This document shows, piece by piece, positions 34,934-43,985 of a DNA stretch of 64,000 bases. Numbering within the stretch: position 1 is the stretch's first letter; every line of letters begins with the position of its first letter. Source of the stretch: JAODBQ01 sp047602055 (GTDB lineage Bacteria; Actinomycetota; Acidimicrobiia; Acidimicrobiales; Ilumatobacteraceae); NCBI GenBank assembly GCA_047602055.1, contig JASGIG010000001.1, positions 186,001-250,000 on the forward strand. Direction: 5' to 3'. A program made the translations under genes and the position numbers. The notes below the pieces were generated by a model. It saw only the letters and a list, made by a program, of their open reading frames with translations, was not told the DNA's origin and did not search any database.

Positions 34934-35487
34934 GGATTCGCAGCCCAGTGAGGCTGTTGCAGATGGGGATCCAGTTGAACGCCGAACGAGTTCAAGACCC
35001 ACGCCACGAGGTTGTAGCCGCCGATGGTGAACACGAGGTCCATTGTCTGTTGCTCGTTGAGCTCTGCGCAAAGCCGCTCCCACGTCTCGTCGCTGACGAC
35101 GTCATCCTGAACGAGGTCGTCGACCGCCGAAAGAGCCGCCAGCTCGAGTGGCGTGAAGACGTCGTCCGTTCTGGCCACCACGGCGTCGATCTTCGCGCTC
35201 AGAACACCCACGTTTCGGGCGACCAGAACGTGCTGCGCGAACTCGTACTCACATTTCTTGTGGTGCGCCATTCGCAGGATGACGAGCTCGCGAAGACGCT
35301 CGTCGAGGGTCGACCCAAACAGCATATGATAGCCGAAAACGAGCCAGCGTTTGAGCAGCGCAGGATGTCGGGCGAGTGTGGTGAAGAGGTTGTCGACGCG
35401 CTCACGCTCGACGAGCCGGCCAAGCGCCTCGATCGCCGGTGGATCCCAGTCATCTCGGTCGAGCGGGAGGATCCGAGGGACAGGCAT
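34930..35487 (-). CDS. Carboxymuconolactone decarboxylase/AhpD-like protein
   Basis: 185 residues from ATG 35487. Helical CMD fold: ALGRLVERERVDNLFTTLARHP, LDERLRELVILRMAHHKKCEYEFAQH, and DDLVQDDVVSDETWERLCAEL. The segment HHKKCEYEFAQH is the usual position of the AhpD CxxC/His motif; only one Cys is present, so peroxidase activity is unlikely and a decarboxylase/hydratase-like or unknown role is more probable. The gene lies 49 bp downstream of an amidohydrolase and is coupled to the LLM gene. Confidence 0.85.
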   Translation of the reverse strand: MPVPRILPLDRDDWDPPAIEALGRLVERERVDNLFTTLARHPALLKRWLVFGYHMLFGSTLDERLRELVILRMAHHKKCEYEFAQHVLVARNVGVLSAKIDAVVARTDDVFTPLELAALSAVDDLVQDDVVSDETWERLCAELNEQQTMDLVFTIGGYNLVAWVLNSFGVQLDPHLQQPHWAANP

Positions 35488-35536
35488 TCCACGTCGTGTC
35501 ACCTCGACATCTTCGAGTCCCTCCACCGCCGAACAC

Positions 35537-36715
35537 TCACCCGATCCGGTACAGGCGCGCGGCGTTGTCGTGGACGATCTTTCGGCTCGTCTCGGCCGGA
35601 AGATGACCAAACACGTCTGCAAGATATTGCTGCGGCTCGACTGCCGTCGTCGCAGGCCCAGGTACCTGCGCAGTGGGGTGCGGGAAGTCTGTCTCGAACA
35701 TGACACAGTCACTTCCCAGCTGCTCGATCGCGTGGGTCGCCGAGTCACGCTCGAACCAGAAGCATCCGAACAACTGACGGCGGAAGTATTCGCTCGGGAG
35801 CAAGTCGTACTCCGGATGCTCGGCCGACACCGCACAGTTCTTCCATTGCCAGTCCATGGCCTCGAGCGCGAAGGGGATCCAGCCGATCCCGCTCTCCACC
35901 GAGACGAACTTGAGATTGGGGTGGCGGTGACAGATCCCTGAGAAGATCAGGTCGGCCACGCCTTTGGCGTTGTTGATGAAGAACTTGACGCCCGTCGAAG
36001 CGAACTTCGCATGGGCCCCGATGCCGTCCCAGGGATCGGAGGCGACCTTTCGGTCACCGGCACCGATGTGGAAGTTCAAGGGGTAGCCGATCTCCTCAGC
36101 CGCGGACCACAGCGGCTCCCAGTACTCGTGGGTGAGATGCGGCTGGCCAAAGTGCTCAGGTTCGAGACTCAAGATCGCGCCACGATGCCCCAGGTCGGCG
36201 CAGCGCGCCATCTCCTTGATCGTCTCATCGAGATCCCAGAAGGGCAGCGCGGTCACCGGCAGCAGGCGCTGCGGATCGACGCTGCTCCACTCCGTCAGGT
36301 AGTCGTTGTATGCGCGGACACACGCAAGCATCAGCTCCGGATCATCCAGTGCCGAGAAGCGACCCGTGCCAAAGCCCGCTACGTTCGGGTAGAGCACCTG
36401 CGCCTGTACGCCGTACTCATCCATCACCTTCAACCGGAGGGCCGCGTCCCAGTTCCGGGGGTCGGCGTCCGAGAGCACCCGGGGATGATTCGGCGGGTAG
36501 TCCGTCCAGGAGAAGTATGCAGGGTGCGCCGCTCCGCAGATGCGGGTGTCACCGAAGTACCACGCGTCCTCCTGGGCGTTCTCGTCCCAGGCAACGTGCG
36601 GGACGAGATCTCCGTACCTCTTGACCGACACTCGAGACGTCCAGAGGTCGTACGGCTCGACGACGTGCGTGTCCACATCGATGATCTTCGGGGCGGTTTC
36701 CAGGTCCAGTGACAT
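35537..36715 (-). CDS. Amidohydrolase family 2 protein
   Basis: 392 residues. Metal site DVDTHVVEP at residues 14-22 (D-x-H), PLNFHIGAGDRK, SVESGIGWIPFALEAMDWQ and the catalytic ETDFPHP. This is the classic ordering of the ACMSD/gamma-resorcylate-decarboxylase-like family, closer to it than the two paralogues at 21.6-24.0 kb. It may decarboxylate an aromatic or enoic acid or hydrolyse a cyclic substrate. It is the first gene of the minus-strand set (amidohydrolase, CMD, LLM, SDR) and is divergent from the CaiB gene, with a palindromic operator between. Confidence 0.9.
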   Translation of the reverse strand: MSLDLETAPKIIDVDTHVVEPYDLWTSRVSVKRYGDLVPHVAWDENAQEDAWYFGDTRICGAAHPAYFSWTDYPPNHPRVLSDADPRNWDAALRLKVMDEYGVQAQVLYPNVAGFGTGRFSALDDPELMLACVRAYNDYLTEWSSVDPQRLLPVTALPFWDLDETIKEMARCADLGHRGAILSLEPEHFGQPHLTHEYWEPLWSAAEEIGYPLNFHIGAGDRKVASDPWDGIGAHAKFASTGVKFFINNAKGVADLIFSGICHRHPNLKFVSVESGIGWIPFALEAMDWQWKNCAVSAEHPEYDLLPSEYFRRQLFGCFWFERDSATHAIEQLGSDCVMFETDFPHPTAQVPGPATTAVEPQQYLADVFGHLPAETSRKIVHDNAARLYRIG

Positions 36716-36760
36716 CTTCTCTCCCTTGCATCCTTCGGGCGCCGAACGGATGCGCGAACT

Positions 36761-36777
36761 ACATAGAGATACTATGT
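36761..36777. promoter_or_regulatory. Palindromic operator copy 3 (ACATAG-AGATA-CTATGT)
   Basis: Perfect 6-bp inverted repeat with a 5-bp spacer, 46 bp upstream of the amidohydrolase start in the divergent region. This is the best copy of the ATAG-N5-CTAT motif in the window. Confidence 0.65.
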
Positions 36778-36844
36778 GACTGCCTCGGCGATGTCAACGG
36801 CTGCCCGATCGACGCCCCAACCTTGACCGCATGCATCCGCTGAA

Positions 36845-36861
36845 GTATAGATGCCTTATCT
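36845..36861. promoter_or_regulatory. Weaker operator-like copy (GTATAG-ATGCC-TTATCT)
   Basis: ATAG-N5-TTAT, one base off the motif, also containing a perfect TAGAT-N5-ATCTA repeat (36848-36862). It lies about 33 bp upstream of the CaiB start, so each side of the divergent promoter would have its own site. Confidence 0.4.
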
Positions 36862-36893
36862 AGTTAGCAGGTCGAGTCGTAGCCCGCCATCCT

Positions 36894-38232
36894 GTGCCGG
36901 GCTACGTGGACAGGGGTTACGTGCGCACACCAGCACAGACGGACGTCGAGGATCGCAACGTTCGCCCACGAGGCGGCCCACTCAGTGGCCTTCGGGTCGC
37001 GGACTTCTGCTGGATGGGTGTCGGAGCGATGGCGACCCGAGTCCTCGCGGACCTTGGCGCTCAGGTGGTCAAGATCGAAGATCGCACGCGCCTGGACCTT
37101 CCACGCCGGATTCCGATCTACAAGGGAGAGCCGGCGCGCGCGATGGGTGTGGAGGACCGCAAGCCGGACCCGAACCGAAGTGGGTTCTTCAACAACTACA
37201 ACCGGAACAAGCTGGGCGTCACGATCAACATGCGCGAGCCTCGCGGACGAGAGCTTGCAGACAAGCTGATCGCCGCCAGCAGTGTGGTTTCCGAGAACTT
37301 CGCTCCCGGCGTCATGGAACGTTGGGGCTTGACCTACGACAGGATCCGTGAGCTTCTGTTCTGACCCTGTGATCTACGCACGGATGAGCGGCTACGGCCA
37401 CGATGGTCCAGACGCGGACTACCGCAGCTACGGCCCAGTGGTGCAAGCCGTGAGCGGACTGTCGTTCATCTCTGGCCTCCCCGGACGCGAGCCGTCCGGC
37501 TGGGGCTTCTCGTACATGGACAACCAAGCGTCGTACTACAACGCCGCGGCCTTGCTGATGGCGATCTTCCATCGGCAGCGCACCGGAGTCGGCACCCTGA
37601 TCGACACCTCGGCGGTCGAGATCGGCATCGGTCTGGTCGGCTCACTGATGCTCGACGTGTCGGTCAACCAACGACAGACCAGAACCCCAGGCTTCCCGAC
37701 AGGGAACAGGCTTGAGTATCCGGACGCCGCTCCTCACGGCGTGTACCGATGCACGGGCGACGACAAGTGGGTGGCGATCGCGATCTTCGACGATGACTCG
37801 TGGGGCCGGCTCGTGTCCGCCATGGGTGATCCACCGTGGGCACAGGACCCACGGTTCGCAACGGCAACCCAACGTCGTGGACTGCAAGACGAGCTCGACT
37901 CACGGCTCGAGCGTTGGACGCGTGAGCACGATCGCTACGAGATCATGGAGCTGCTGCAGGCCCGCGGCATCGCCGCGGGAGTTGTGCAGAATGCCCAGGA
38001 CGTGAACGAGCGTGACCCACAACTCCGAGAACGCGGAATCTTCTTCGAGCTCGATCATCCCGTTGCAGGGAGGGCTCGGTTCGAAGGACTTCCGATGCGC
38101 TTCTCCGAGACGGTCGTCGACCACTGGCGTTCTGCGCCGATGCTCGGCGAGGACAACGATTTCGTCTTTGGTGAGGTGCTCGGGCTGTCCCACGAGGAGA
38201 TGGCTGACCTTGCGGCATCAGGAGTGATCTGA
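36894..38232 (+). pseudogene. CaiB/BaiF family CoA-transferase, frameshifted near 37350
   Basis: N-terminal frame from GTG 36894 (GTG 36921 is also possible): GLRVADFCWMGVGAMATRVLADLGAQVVKIED, GVTINMREPRGRELA. The frame stops after YDRIRELLF; the continuation VIYARMSGYGHDGP is in the next frame and runs to 38232 with VGTLIDTSAVEIGI, GNRLEYPDAAPHGVYRC and the normal C-terminus. Removing one T near 37354 restores RELCSDPVIYARMSG and a 445-residue protein. It would move CoA between a carboxylate and an acyl-CoA. Its stop overlaps the start of the second CaiB gene (TGATG); the pair may form a heterodimer. Confidence 0.85.
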
Positions 38233-39416
38233 TGGAGCCGAACACCTTGCCGAGCCCTTTCGAGGGGCTTCGCGTGATCGAACTTGCGGATGATTCTGCC
38301 GGTGAGCTCACTGGGAAGCTGTTGCAACAGTGGGGCGCCGGCGTCGTCAAGGTGGAACCCCCGGGAGGTGGTCCTTCCCGACACGTCGGCCCGTTCGCCG
38401 GCGGCGTCCGCGATGTCGAGAGGAGTCTCGAGTACTGGTACTACAACGGCGGCAAGGAAAGCGTCGTTGTCGACCTCGACACCGCCATGGGCCACGAGGC
38501 GCTGCGCGGCCTCGTCAAAGGCGCTGACATCCTGATCACGACACGGCAATCGGTGGGGGAAGCCGGGCGTGCCGACGACTGGGCGTCGATGCATGACGAG
38601 GGGTTGATCGTGGTCTCCGTTACCCCGTTCGGACGCACCGGTCCATGGGCCGACTTCGTCAGCTCGGATCTCGTCGCGTTGGCCCTCGGGGGACCGCTCA
38701 ACAGCTGCGGTTACGACGACCACACCATCCCGCCGATCCGGCCCGGCGGCCAGCAGGCATACCACACGGCCTCGAGCTTCGCGTTCATCGGCCTCCTCGT
38801 TGCACTGATCGAGCGGGAACGAACAGGCCGAGGACAACTCATCGACATATCGATGCACGAGGCTCTCGCCGTCACGGTGGAACGCGCGAACCTCTACTGG
38901 TTCTACCAACAACTGCTCGTTCAACGACAGACGTGCCGCCATGCAGTTCCGACACCCTCCCAGCCGGCCCTGTTCGCGTGTGTCGACGATCGCTTCGTGT
39001 ACTTCGCCTTCGTGATCGCCGAACAGAAGCCGTGGCGCACGGTCGTCGAGTGGCTCGCAACGAAAGAAATGGTCCTCGACCTCGACCAACCCGAATATGA
39101 CGACCCAGAGTATCGACAGGCGCACTTCGCGCACATTCAGAACATCATCGAATGCTTCTTCCTGCTGGACACGGCCGAGAACCTGTATCGCGAGGGACAG
39201 GAGCGCGGCCTGCCCATTGGCATCCTCAACGCGCCGGAGGACGTGCTCGTGGATCATCACCTGGCAGCTCGGAAGTTCTTCGAGACAGTCGACGATGACA
39301 TCTACGGCTCCTACTCCGTACCTGGCCCACCCTTCCGGTTCTCCGCTGCGGCCCCGACACGGTCGCGGAGGCCCCCACGGCTCGGCGAGCACGGGCTCAT
39401 TCCGCAGCACACGTGA
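38232..39416 (+). CDS. CaiB/BaiF family CoA-transferase
   Basis: 394 residues. Type III CoA-transferase features: GLRVIELADDSAGELTGKLLQQWGAGVVKVE, VVSVTPFGRTGPWADF, GGQQAYHTASSFAFIGLLVAL and RGQLIDISMHEALA. The position of the catalytic Asp (usually a short way after the nucleotide-binding motif) is not obvious, so this may be the non-catalytic partner of the adjacent CaiB. It begins inside the stop of that gene and ends inside the thiolase start, so the whole plus-strand set 36.9-41.8 kb is one operon. Confidence 0.9.
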   Translation: MEPNTLPSPFEGLRVIELADDSAGELTGKLLQQWGAGVVKVEPPGGGPSRHVGPFAGGVRDVERSLEYWYYNGGKESVVVDLDTAMGHEALRGLVKGADILITTRQSVGEAGRADDWASMHDEGLIVVSVTPFGRTGPWADFVSSDLVALALGGPLNSCGYDDHTIPPIRPGGQQAYHTASSFAFIGLLVALIERERTGRGQLIDISMHEALAVTVERANLYWFYQQLLVQRQTCRHAVPTPSQPALFACVDDRFVYFAFVIAEQKPWRTVVEWLATKEMVLDLDQPEYDDPEYRQAHFAHIQNIIECFFLLDTAENLYREGQERGLPIGILNAPEDVLVDHHLAARKFFETVDDDIYGSYSVPGPPFRFSAAAPTRSRRPPRLGEHGLIPQHT

Positions 39417-40606
39417 TGACTGACGCGAGGAACCACCGCGATCAATGTGCGATCGTCGGCATCGGGGCGACGGAGTACTCCAACCGCTCAGGGCGTAGCG
39501 AGCTGACGCTCGCCGTGGAGGCCTGCTCGCGCGCCGTGGAGGATGCCGGTTTGAAACCGAGAGACATCGACGGGATCATCCGCAGCACGGACGACGTCGT
39601 GCTGCACAACGAATTGGCGTTCGCATTGGGCACGCCAAACCTGACGTACTGGGGTCACAGCGGCACCGGCGGCAGTGCTCCATGCGCCATGGTCGGCCAG
39701 GCTGTCGCGGCGATCCTGGCGGGCGAAGCCAACAACGTCCTCCTGTACCGCTCGCTGAACGGGCGGTCGGGAAGGAGGTTCGGCCTGAGCACCGCTGCCG
39801 CAGACGAAGTGGGCGGACGCCAGCGCCAGGCATACGACGAATTCTTCGTTCCCTATGGTCTCAGCGTTCCGGGCCAGATGTTCGCCATCATCGCCCGTCG
39901 GCACATGATCGATTTCGGCACCACACGCCGCCAACTCGGCTCGATCGCTTTGGCGTGCCGGGCCGCGGCGAACCGCAATCCCAACGCCGTCATGCAAGCG
40001 AAGACCCTGTCGATGGACGACTACCTTGCAGCCCGTCCGATCGCGGAGCCGCTGTGCCTGCTCGACTTCTGCCTTGAAACCGACGGTGCGGCGGCCGTGG
40101 TTGTCACCCGCGCGGATCGGATGCAGGACGGCCCATCGGCCGGCGTCTTGATCCGCGCCGTCGCACAAGGGACCGGTCAGGACGTACAGCTCGGTCGGTT
40201 CTTGCCTTCGCTGATGCGCCCGACCATCACATCGTTTCCGTCACGCGATGTCGCTCGGACGCTCTATGCGCGGGCCGGTCTCGGTCCTGCCGACATCGAC
40301 GTCGCCCAGATTTACGACTGCTTCACGATCTCAGTCCTCGTTCAGCTGGAGGACTACGGATTCTGCACGCCCGGTGAGGGAGGTCCCTTCGTCGAGAGCG
40401 GGTCGATCGACCTCGACGGTGCATTGCCGATCAACACCGCAGGCGGACACCTCTCCGAGGCGTATCTCCACGGCATGAACCACATCTTGGAGGGCGTACG
40501 ACAGATGCGCGGAGAGTCGACCGCGCAGGTGGCCGGCGCCGAGACGTGCCTCGTGACTGGCGGCGTACCCACCGCCTCCGCGGCCATCGTGTTGAGAAGA
40601 GCATGA
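39416..40606 (+). CDS. Thiolase-fold protein (SCP2/lipid-transfer type)
   Basis: 396 residues from ATG 39416 (ATGA overlap with the CaiB stop). Thiolase-fold motifs: QCAIVGIGATEYS, HSGTGGSAPCAMVGQA with a Cys near the nucleophile position, INTAGGHLSEAYLHGM and CLVTGG. Family knowledge: this divergent SCP2-like group pairs with DUF35 proteins to act as a thiolase or as an aldolase in steroid side-chain shortening. The DUF35 gene follows with an ATGA overlap, supporting that pairing. Whether it makes or breaks C-C bonds cannot be decided here. Confidence 0.88.
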   Translation: MTDARNHRDQCAIVGIGATEYSNRSGRSELTLAVEACSRAVEDAGLKPRDIDGIIRSTDDVVLHNELAFALGTPNLTYWGHSGTGGSAPCAMVGQAVAAILAGEANNVLLYRSLNGRSGRRFGLSTAAADEVGGRQRQAYDEFFVPYGLSVPGQMFAIIARRHMIDFGTTRRQLGSIALACRAAANRNPNAVMQAKTLSMDDYLAARPIAEPLCLLDFCLETDGAAAVVVTRADRMQDGPSAGVLIRAVAQGTGQDVQLGRFLPSLMRPTITSFPSRDVARTLYARAGLGPADIDVAQIYDCFTISVLVQLEDYGFCTPGEGGPFVESGSIDLDGALPINTAGGHLSEAYLHGMNHILEGVRQMRGESTAQVAGAETCLVTGGVPTASAAIVLRRA

Positions 40607-41037
40607 CGCCCGAGCCGCCTCTCCCATGTGTCGACGATCCCGATACTCAGGGCTTCTGGCAAAGAGCTTTGGACGGAACTCTCGCGATCTGCGTGTGCTC
40701 TCGGTGCGGCGCGGTGCTGCACCTTCCCCGCGCCTGCTGCAATGCGTGCGGTAGCACCGATGTCGAGTGGCGGCCCGTCGTCGGGACGGGAAACGTGTAC
40801 TCATGGACGATCGTACGACACGCGGTGCATCCTGCCTTCCCGGCTCCATACACGATCGTTCTCGTCTCACTCGCCGACGTCCCCGAGGTCCGACTCCTTG
40901 GAACCATGCAGGGTGAGGCGTCGTTGACGGCCGGAACGCCCGTGCGGGTGCGGTTCGAGCGCCGGAGCGACTCAGTCGTCCTACCGAACTGGGAAGCTCG
41001 ACACATGATCCGGGACACAGGACACCCATGGAGCTGA
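40603..41037 (+). CDS. DUF35 (Zn-ribbon plus OB-fold) thiolase partner
   Basis: 144 residues. A rubredoxin-like zinc ribbon CSRCGAVLHLPRACCNACGS, then an OB-fold (GTGNVYSWTIVRHAVHPAFP, LASLADVPEVRLLG). Such proteins bind the acyl-CoA and the thiolase-like subunit next door. ATGA overlap upstream and a 10-bp overlap with the SDR downstream mark one operon. Confidence 0.9.
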   Translation: MTPEPPLPCVDDPDTQGFWQRALDGTLAICVCSRCGAVLHLPRACCNACGSTDVEWRPVVGTGNVYSWTIVRHAVHPAFPAPYTIVLVSLADVPEVRLLGTMQGEASLTAGTPVRVRFERRSDSVVLPNWEARHMIRDTGHPWS

Positions 41038-41798
41038 GTGGTCGGGTCGCCGTCGTCACGGGGGCAGGCAGCGGCATCGGCCTGTCCATGGCGCGTCGCT
41101 TTGCGACCGAGAACATGTCCGTCGTGCTCGCCGACGTCGACGGCGCCTCTCTGACAGCGGCCGCAGCGGATCTCCGTGGGCGGGGAGCACATGTACACGC
41201 AGTGAGGACCGACGTGGCAGATGAAGCGCAACTCAACGCTCTTGCGTCGGAGGCCGTTGAAGTGTTCGGCGCGGTTCATCTGCTTGCGAACAACGCCGGA
41301 ATCGCATCGCCGAAGGCCGACGTTCAGTCGTTTCCGCAGTCCACCTGGGAGCGACTCGTCGACGTAAACCTCTGGGGGACTCTGCGTGGGATACGAGCGT
41401 TCTTGCCGCTCCTTGAAGCACAAGGTGAGGGTCACATCATCAACACGGCCTCTACAGCGGGCCTGCAGGCGTCACCCGGAATTGCTCCCTACAACGTCAC
41501 CAAGGCCGCAATCATCGCACTGTCCGAGACACTGGCTGCCGAGTTGCGTGCAAAGACCTCACCGATCGGTGTCTCCGTACTCTGCCCCGGTCCCGTGAGA
41601 ACCAACATCCTCCGGGCAGACGCCGACCCCGAGGCGCAACAGGTGCTGAACGAGCACGGCATGGATCCCGATCGTGTTGCAGGCCTGGTCGCCGAGGCAG
41701 TCTCAGAGGGGCACTTCTGGATCCTCACTCATCCCGAGTGGGAGGACACGCTCCGTCAGCGACTCCAAGCCCAGATCGCCGGACTGCTCCGGCCATGA
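41028..41798 (+). CDS. Short-chain dehydrogenase/reductase (SDR)
   Basis: 256 residues, ATG 41028. Motifs: VAVVTGAGSGIGLSMA, LLANNAGIASPKA, the Ser in IINTASTAGL and the APYNVTKAAI Tyr-Lys pair. Similar in length and layout to the SDR at 20.7-21.5 kb. A dehydrogenation step after CoA activation (CaiB) and before thiolase cleavage would make chemical sense, though order in the operon does not prove order in the pathway. Last gene of the plus-strand operon. Confidence 0.92.
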   Translation: MELSGRVAVVTGAGSGIGLSMARRFATENMSVVLADVDGASLTAAAADLRGRGAHVHAVRTDVADEAQLNALASEAVEVFGAVHLLANNAGIASPKADVQSFPQSTWERLVDVNLWGTLRGIRAFLPLLEAQGEGHIINTASTAGLQASPGIAPYNVTKAAIIALSETLAAELRAKTSPIGVSVLCPGPVRTNILRADADPEAQQVLNEHGMDPDRVAGLVAEAVSEGHFWILTHPEWEDTLRQRLQAQIAGLLRP

Positions 41799-41837
41799 CT
41801 CAGGCGGGCTCCACCGACCGCCGCAATCGACAGTAGC

Positions 41838-42005
41838 GCCGTCACAGCGTGGATGGATGCTCAAGGCCTGCCGCGCGGCCGGGTGCAACGAGCTTCGTTG
41901 CTGGCCGAGACCACGCAGAACCTGCTCGTCCAGTTCGATCGGCGCAGCCGGCACGGACGTGTTTCGTCGCGGCCGCGCCCAGGCCGCCATCGGGATGAAC
42001 CTCAT
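41838..42005 (+). pseudogene. Remnant of an APH-type phosphotransferase N-terminus
   Basis: In the gap after the SDR a short frame reads VTAWMDAQGLPRGRVQRASLLAETTQNLLVQFDR, and an adjacent frame continues with VFRRG. Family knowledge: AWMDAQGL..G.i.....L.GGTQN.L..F.R....VLRR is the N-terminus of the APH-type kinases found in acyl-CoA catabolic clusters. Here the glycine pair of GGTQN is changed and there is no kinase body, so only a fragment remains. The rest of the 224-bp gap holds nothing recognisable. Confidence 0.4.
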
Positions 42006-42022
42006 TGCACGCGACCACGAGA

Positions 42023-43099
42023 CTAAGCGAAGGCCGGCATGACCTTCTCGGCCACCAATCTCATAGACTTCATCGTCTTCTCGTGCTCAAGCCGTCCGAA
42101 TTGCATCAAACACAACACTTGGTCGAGACCGATTGCCTCATAGCGCTTGATGTTGTTGATCACCGTCTCGGGACTTCCGATGCAGAGCGTGCCTTCGGAG
42201 ATGAACTCGTCGACGGTCTTCATCATGCGTGTGGACATCTCCGAGCTCAACATGTGCTTGTACGAGTCGGGCACGTGGACCTCGGGATCCAGCCACGGCT
42301 GGTACAGCTTCTGCGACTGCTGAACAAACCACATCGCATGATGCGCAGCGTTCTCGACGGCCTCCTCGTCGGTTTCGGCGCAGTGGACGATGGTGAAACC
42401 TGCTACCTGATTATTCACCACACCGCCAGCAGGCTTGGCACGCTCAGCCGCCGCCCGGTAGGTGTCAATCCGTTCCTTCAGCTTCTCCGGCGCGCCGATG
42501 TTGAAGCACAGCGCGCCGAGGCCCTTCTCGCCGGCTCCTTCGAAGCTCGCCGGCTGGGTGCAGCCAACCCACATCGGGGGGTGTGGCTTCTGAACCACCT
42601 TGGGCACGATCGTCCGTGGCGGCACCTTGAAGAACTTCCCGTTGCACTCGAACGGGTCCTCCATCATCATGCGCGGGATGATGCTCACTGCCTCCTCCCA
42701 CACCTCCTTTGTTGTCTCCGGATCGACGCCAAAGCCGTTCATCTCGATCAGAGTCGACGAGCGCCCCGTGCCGAACTCAACACGCCCGTTGGTCAACACG
42801 TCTAGCGTGGCGATTCGTTCGGCCACACGAATCGGATGGTTGTACTCCGGCGGGAGCAGAACCACTCCGTGACCGATTCGGATCCGCTTGGTTCGTTGCG
42901 ACATCGCGCCGAACAGAACCTCGGGCGCGGGGCAGCGAGCGAACTCTGGGAGAAAGTGGTGCTCGACAGCCCAGGCGTAGTCGTACCCGAGTTGGTCTGC
43001 CAACTCGACCTGGTCGAGCACTCTGTTGTAGAGGTCGTGGTCCGTTGCTGGCGTGTGCGGCTCAGGTGCCTGCATCTCATACATCAGACCGAACTTCAT
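42023..43099 (-). CDS. LLM-class flavin-dependent oxidoreductase (luciferase family)
   Basis: 358 residues from ATG 43099 with AGGAGG-like sequence just upstream. Bacterial-luciferase-fold motifs: VELADQLGYDYAWAVEHHFLPEF, IGHGVVLLPPEYNHPIRVAERIATLDVLTNGRVEFGTGRSS, HPPMWVGCTQPASFEGAGEKGLG. These are the flavin and substrate-binding strands. An oxygenase or F420-dependent dehydrogenase role is expected; the substrate is unknown. It is convergent with the SDR/CaiB operon and follows the SDR at 43.2-44.0 kb on the same strand. Confidence 0.92.
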   Translation of the reverse strand: MKFGLMYEMQAPEPHTPATDHDLYNRVLDQVELADQLGYDYAWAVEHHFLPEFARCPAPEVLFGAMSQRTKRIRIGHGVVLLPPEYNHPIRVAERIATLDVLTNGRVEFGTGRSSTLIEMNGFGVDPETTKEVWEEAVSIIPRMMMEDPFECNGKFFKVPPRTIVPKVVQKPHPPMWVGCTQPASFEGAGEKGLGALCFNIGAPEKLKERIDTYRAAAERAKPAGGVVNNQVAGFTIVHCAETDEEAVENAAHHAMWFVQQSQKLYQPWLDPEVHVPDSYKHMLSSEMSTRMMKTVDEFISEGTLCIGSPETVINNIKRYEAIGLDQVLCLMQFGRLEHEKTMKSMRLVAEKVMPAFA

Positions 43100-43191
43100 G
43101 GAAACCTCCTGACGGCGGCTCGTGGCCGATTTCTACTACGACTTCAGAACTTGTTGATGTGGTGTGACGCCGGCTGGAGGGCCGACGATGT

Positions 43192-43965
43192 TCAGCTGGG
43201 GTATGGAATCGCCGCCGAAAGGCCACCATCGACGACGATGTACGTGCCCGTGATGAATGAGGCATCCTCCGAACCCAGGAAGGCAACCGCGGCTGCGACC
43301 TCTTCTGGCTGACCCATGCGGCGCACGAGCTGCATTGCTGCAACGCGCTGGACGTCCTCGTCGGTCGTCGGGCGACCGCGAGACTTGTCGTTGATCGGCG
43401 TACGGATGGGTCCCGGAAGCACGGCATTGCAACGAACGGTCGGCGCATACTCGACTGCGGCCGCACGGGTCAGACTCAGCACACCGCCCTTCGAGGCGCT
43501 GTAAGCGAGTTGATTCGGCACCGCCACAATGGCTGCGAGCGAGGACGTGTTGACGATGCTGCCGCCGTCTCCCTCACACATGGCCACCCCAGCCGCGGCG
43601 ACGCCATTGATGACACCGATGAGGTTGACATCGAGGATCTGACCGACCACCTCCTGGCTCATCTCAGACAACGCCTGGCCCGGGGCGATCCCTGCGTTGT
43701 TGTGCATCAGATCGAGGCGACCGAAGATCGAGAGCGCCTTCGAGACCACGGCTTCGACCTCTTTGCGCGACCGGACATCGAGTGGATGGACGACGGCACT
43801 CCCGCCCTCGTCCACCACCGATCGAGCAACTTGCGCCGCCATACCCTCATCAAGGTCGGCGACCAAGACGCTCGCGCCCTCCGAGGCGAGCCTGCGAACG
43901 GTCGCCGCCCCAATCCCCGACCCTCCGCCAGTGACGATGGCAACCCTGTCTGTGAATCTGTTCAT
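43192..43965 (-). CDS. Short-chain dehydrogenase/reductase (SDR)
   Basis: 257 residues from ATG 43965 (GGGGGG about seven bases upstream). Motifs: VAIVTGGGSGIGAATV, LMHNNAGIAPG, the catalytic Ser in IVNTSSLAAI, LAYSASKGG and the final YIVVDGGLSAA. Its start lies 21 bp from the palindromic operator copy at 43986, so it is probably part of the same regulon as the Liv genes. A 92-bp gap separates it from the LLM gene downstream. Confidence 0.92.
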   Translation of the reverse strand: MNRFTDRVAIVTGGGSGIGAATVRRLASEGASVLVADLDEGMAAQVARSVVDEGGSAVVHPLDVRSRKEVEAVVSKALSIFGRLDLMHNNAGIAPGQALSEMSQEVVGQILDVNLIGVINGVAAAGVAMCEGDGGSIVNTSSLAAIVAVPNQLAYSASKGGVLSLTRAAAVEYAPTVRCNAVLPGPIRTPINDKSRGRPTTDEDVQRVAAMQLVRRMGQPEEVAAAVAFLGSEDASFITGTYIVVDGGLSAAIPYPS

Positions 43966-43985
43966 GACAACCCCCCGAGGATTAC

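Noticed and set aside
33841..35703. Plus-strand open frame of 620 codons opposite the LLM/CMD genes
   Set aside because: No domain, no ribosome site, and the minus-strand genes have clear motifs.
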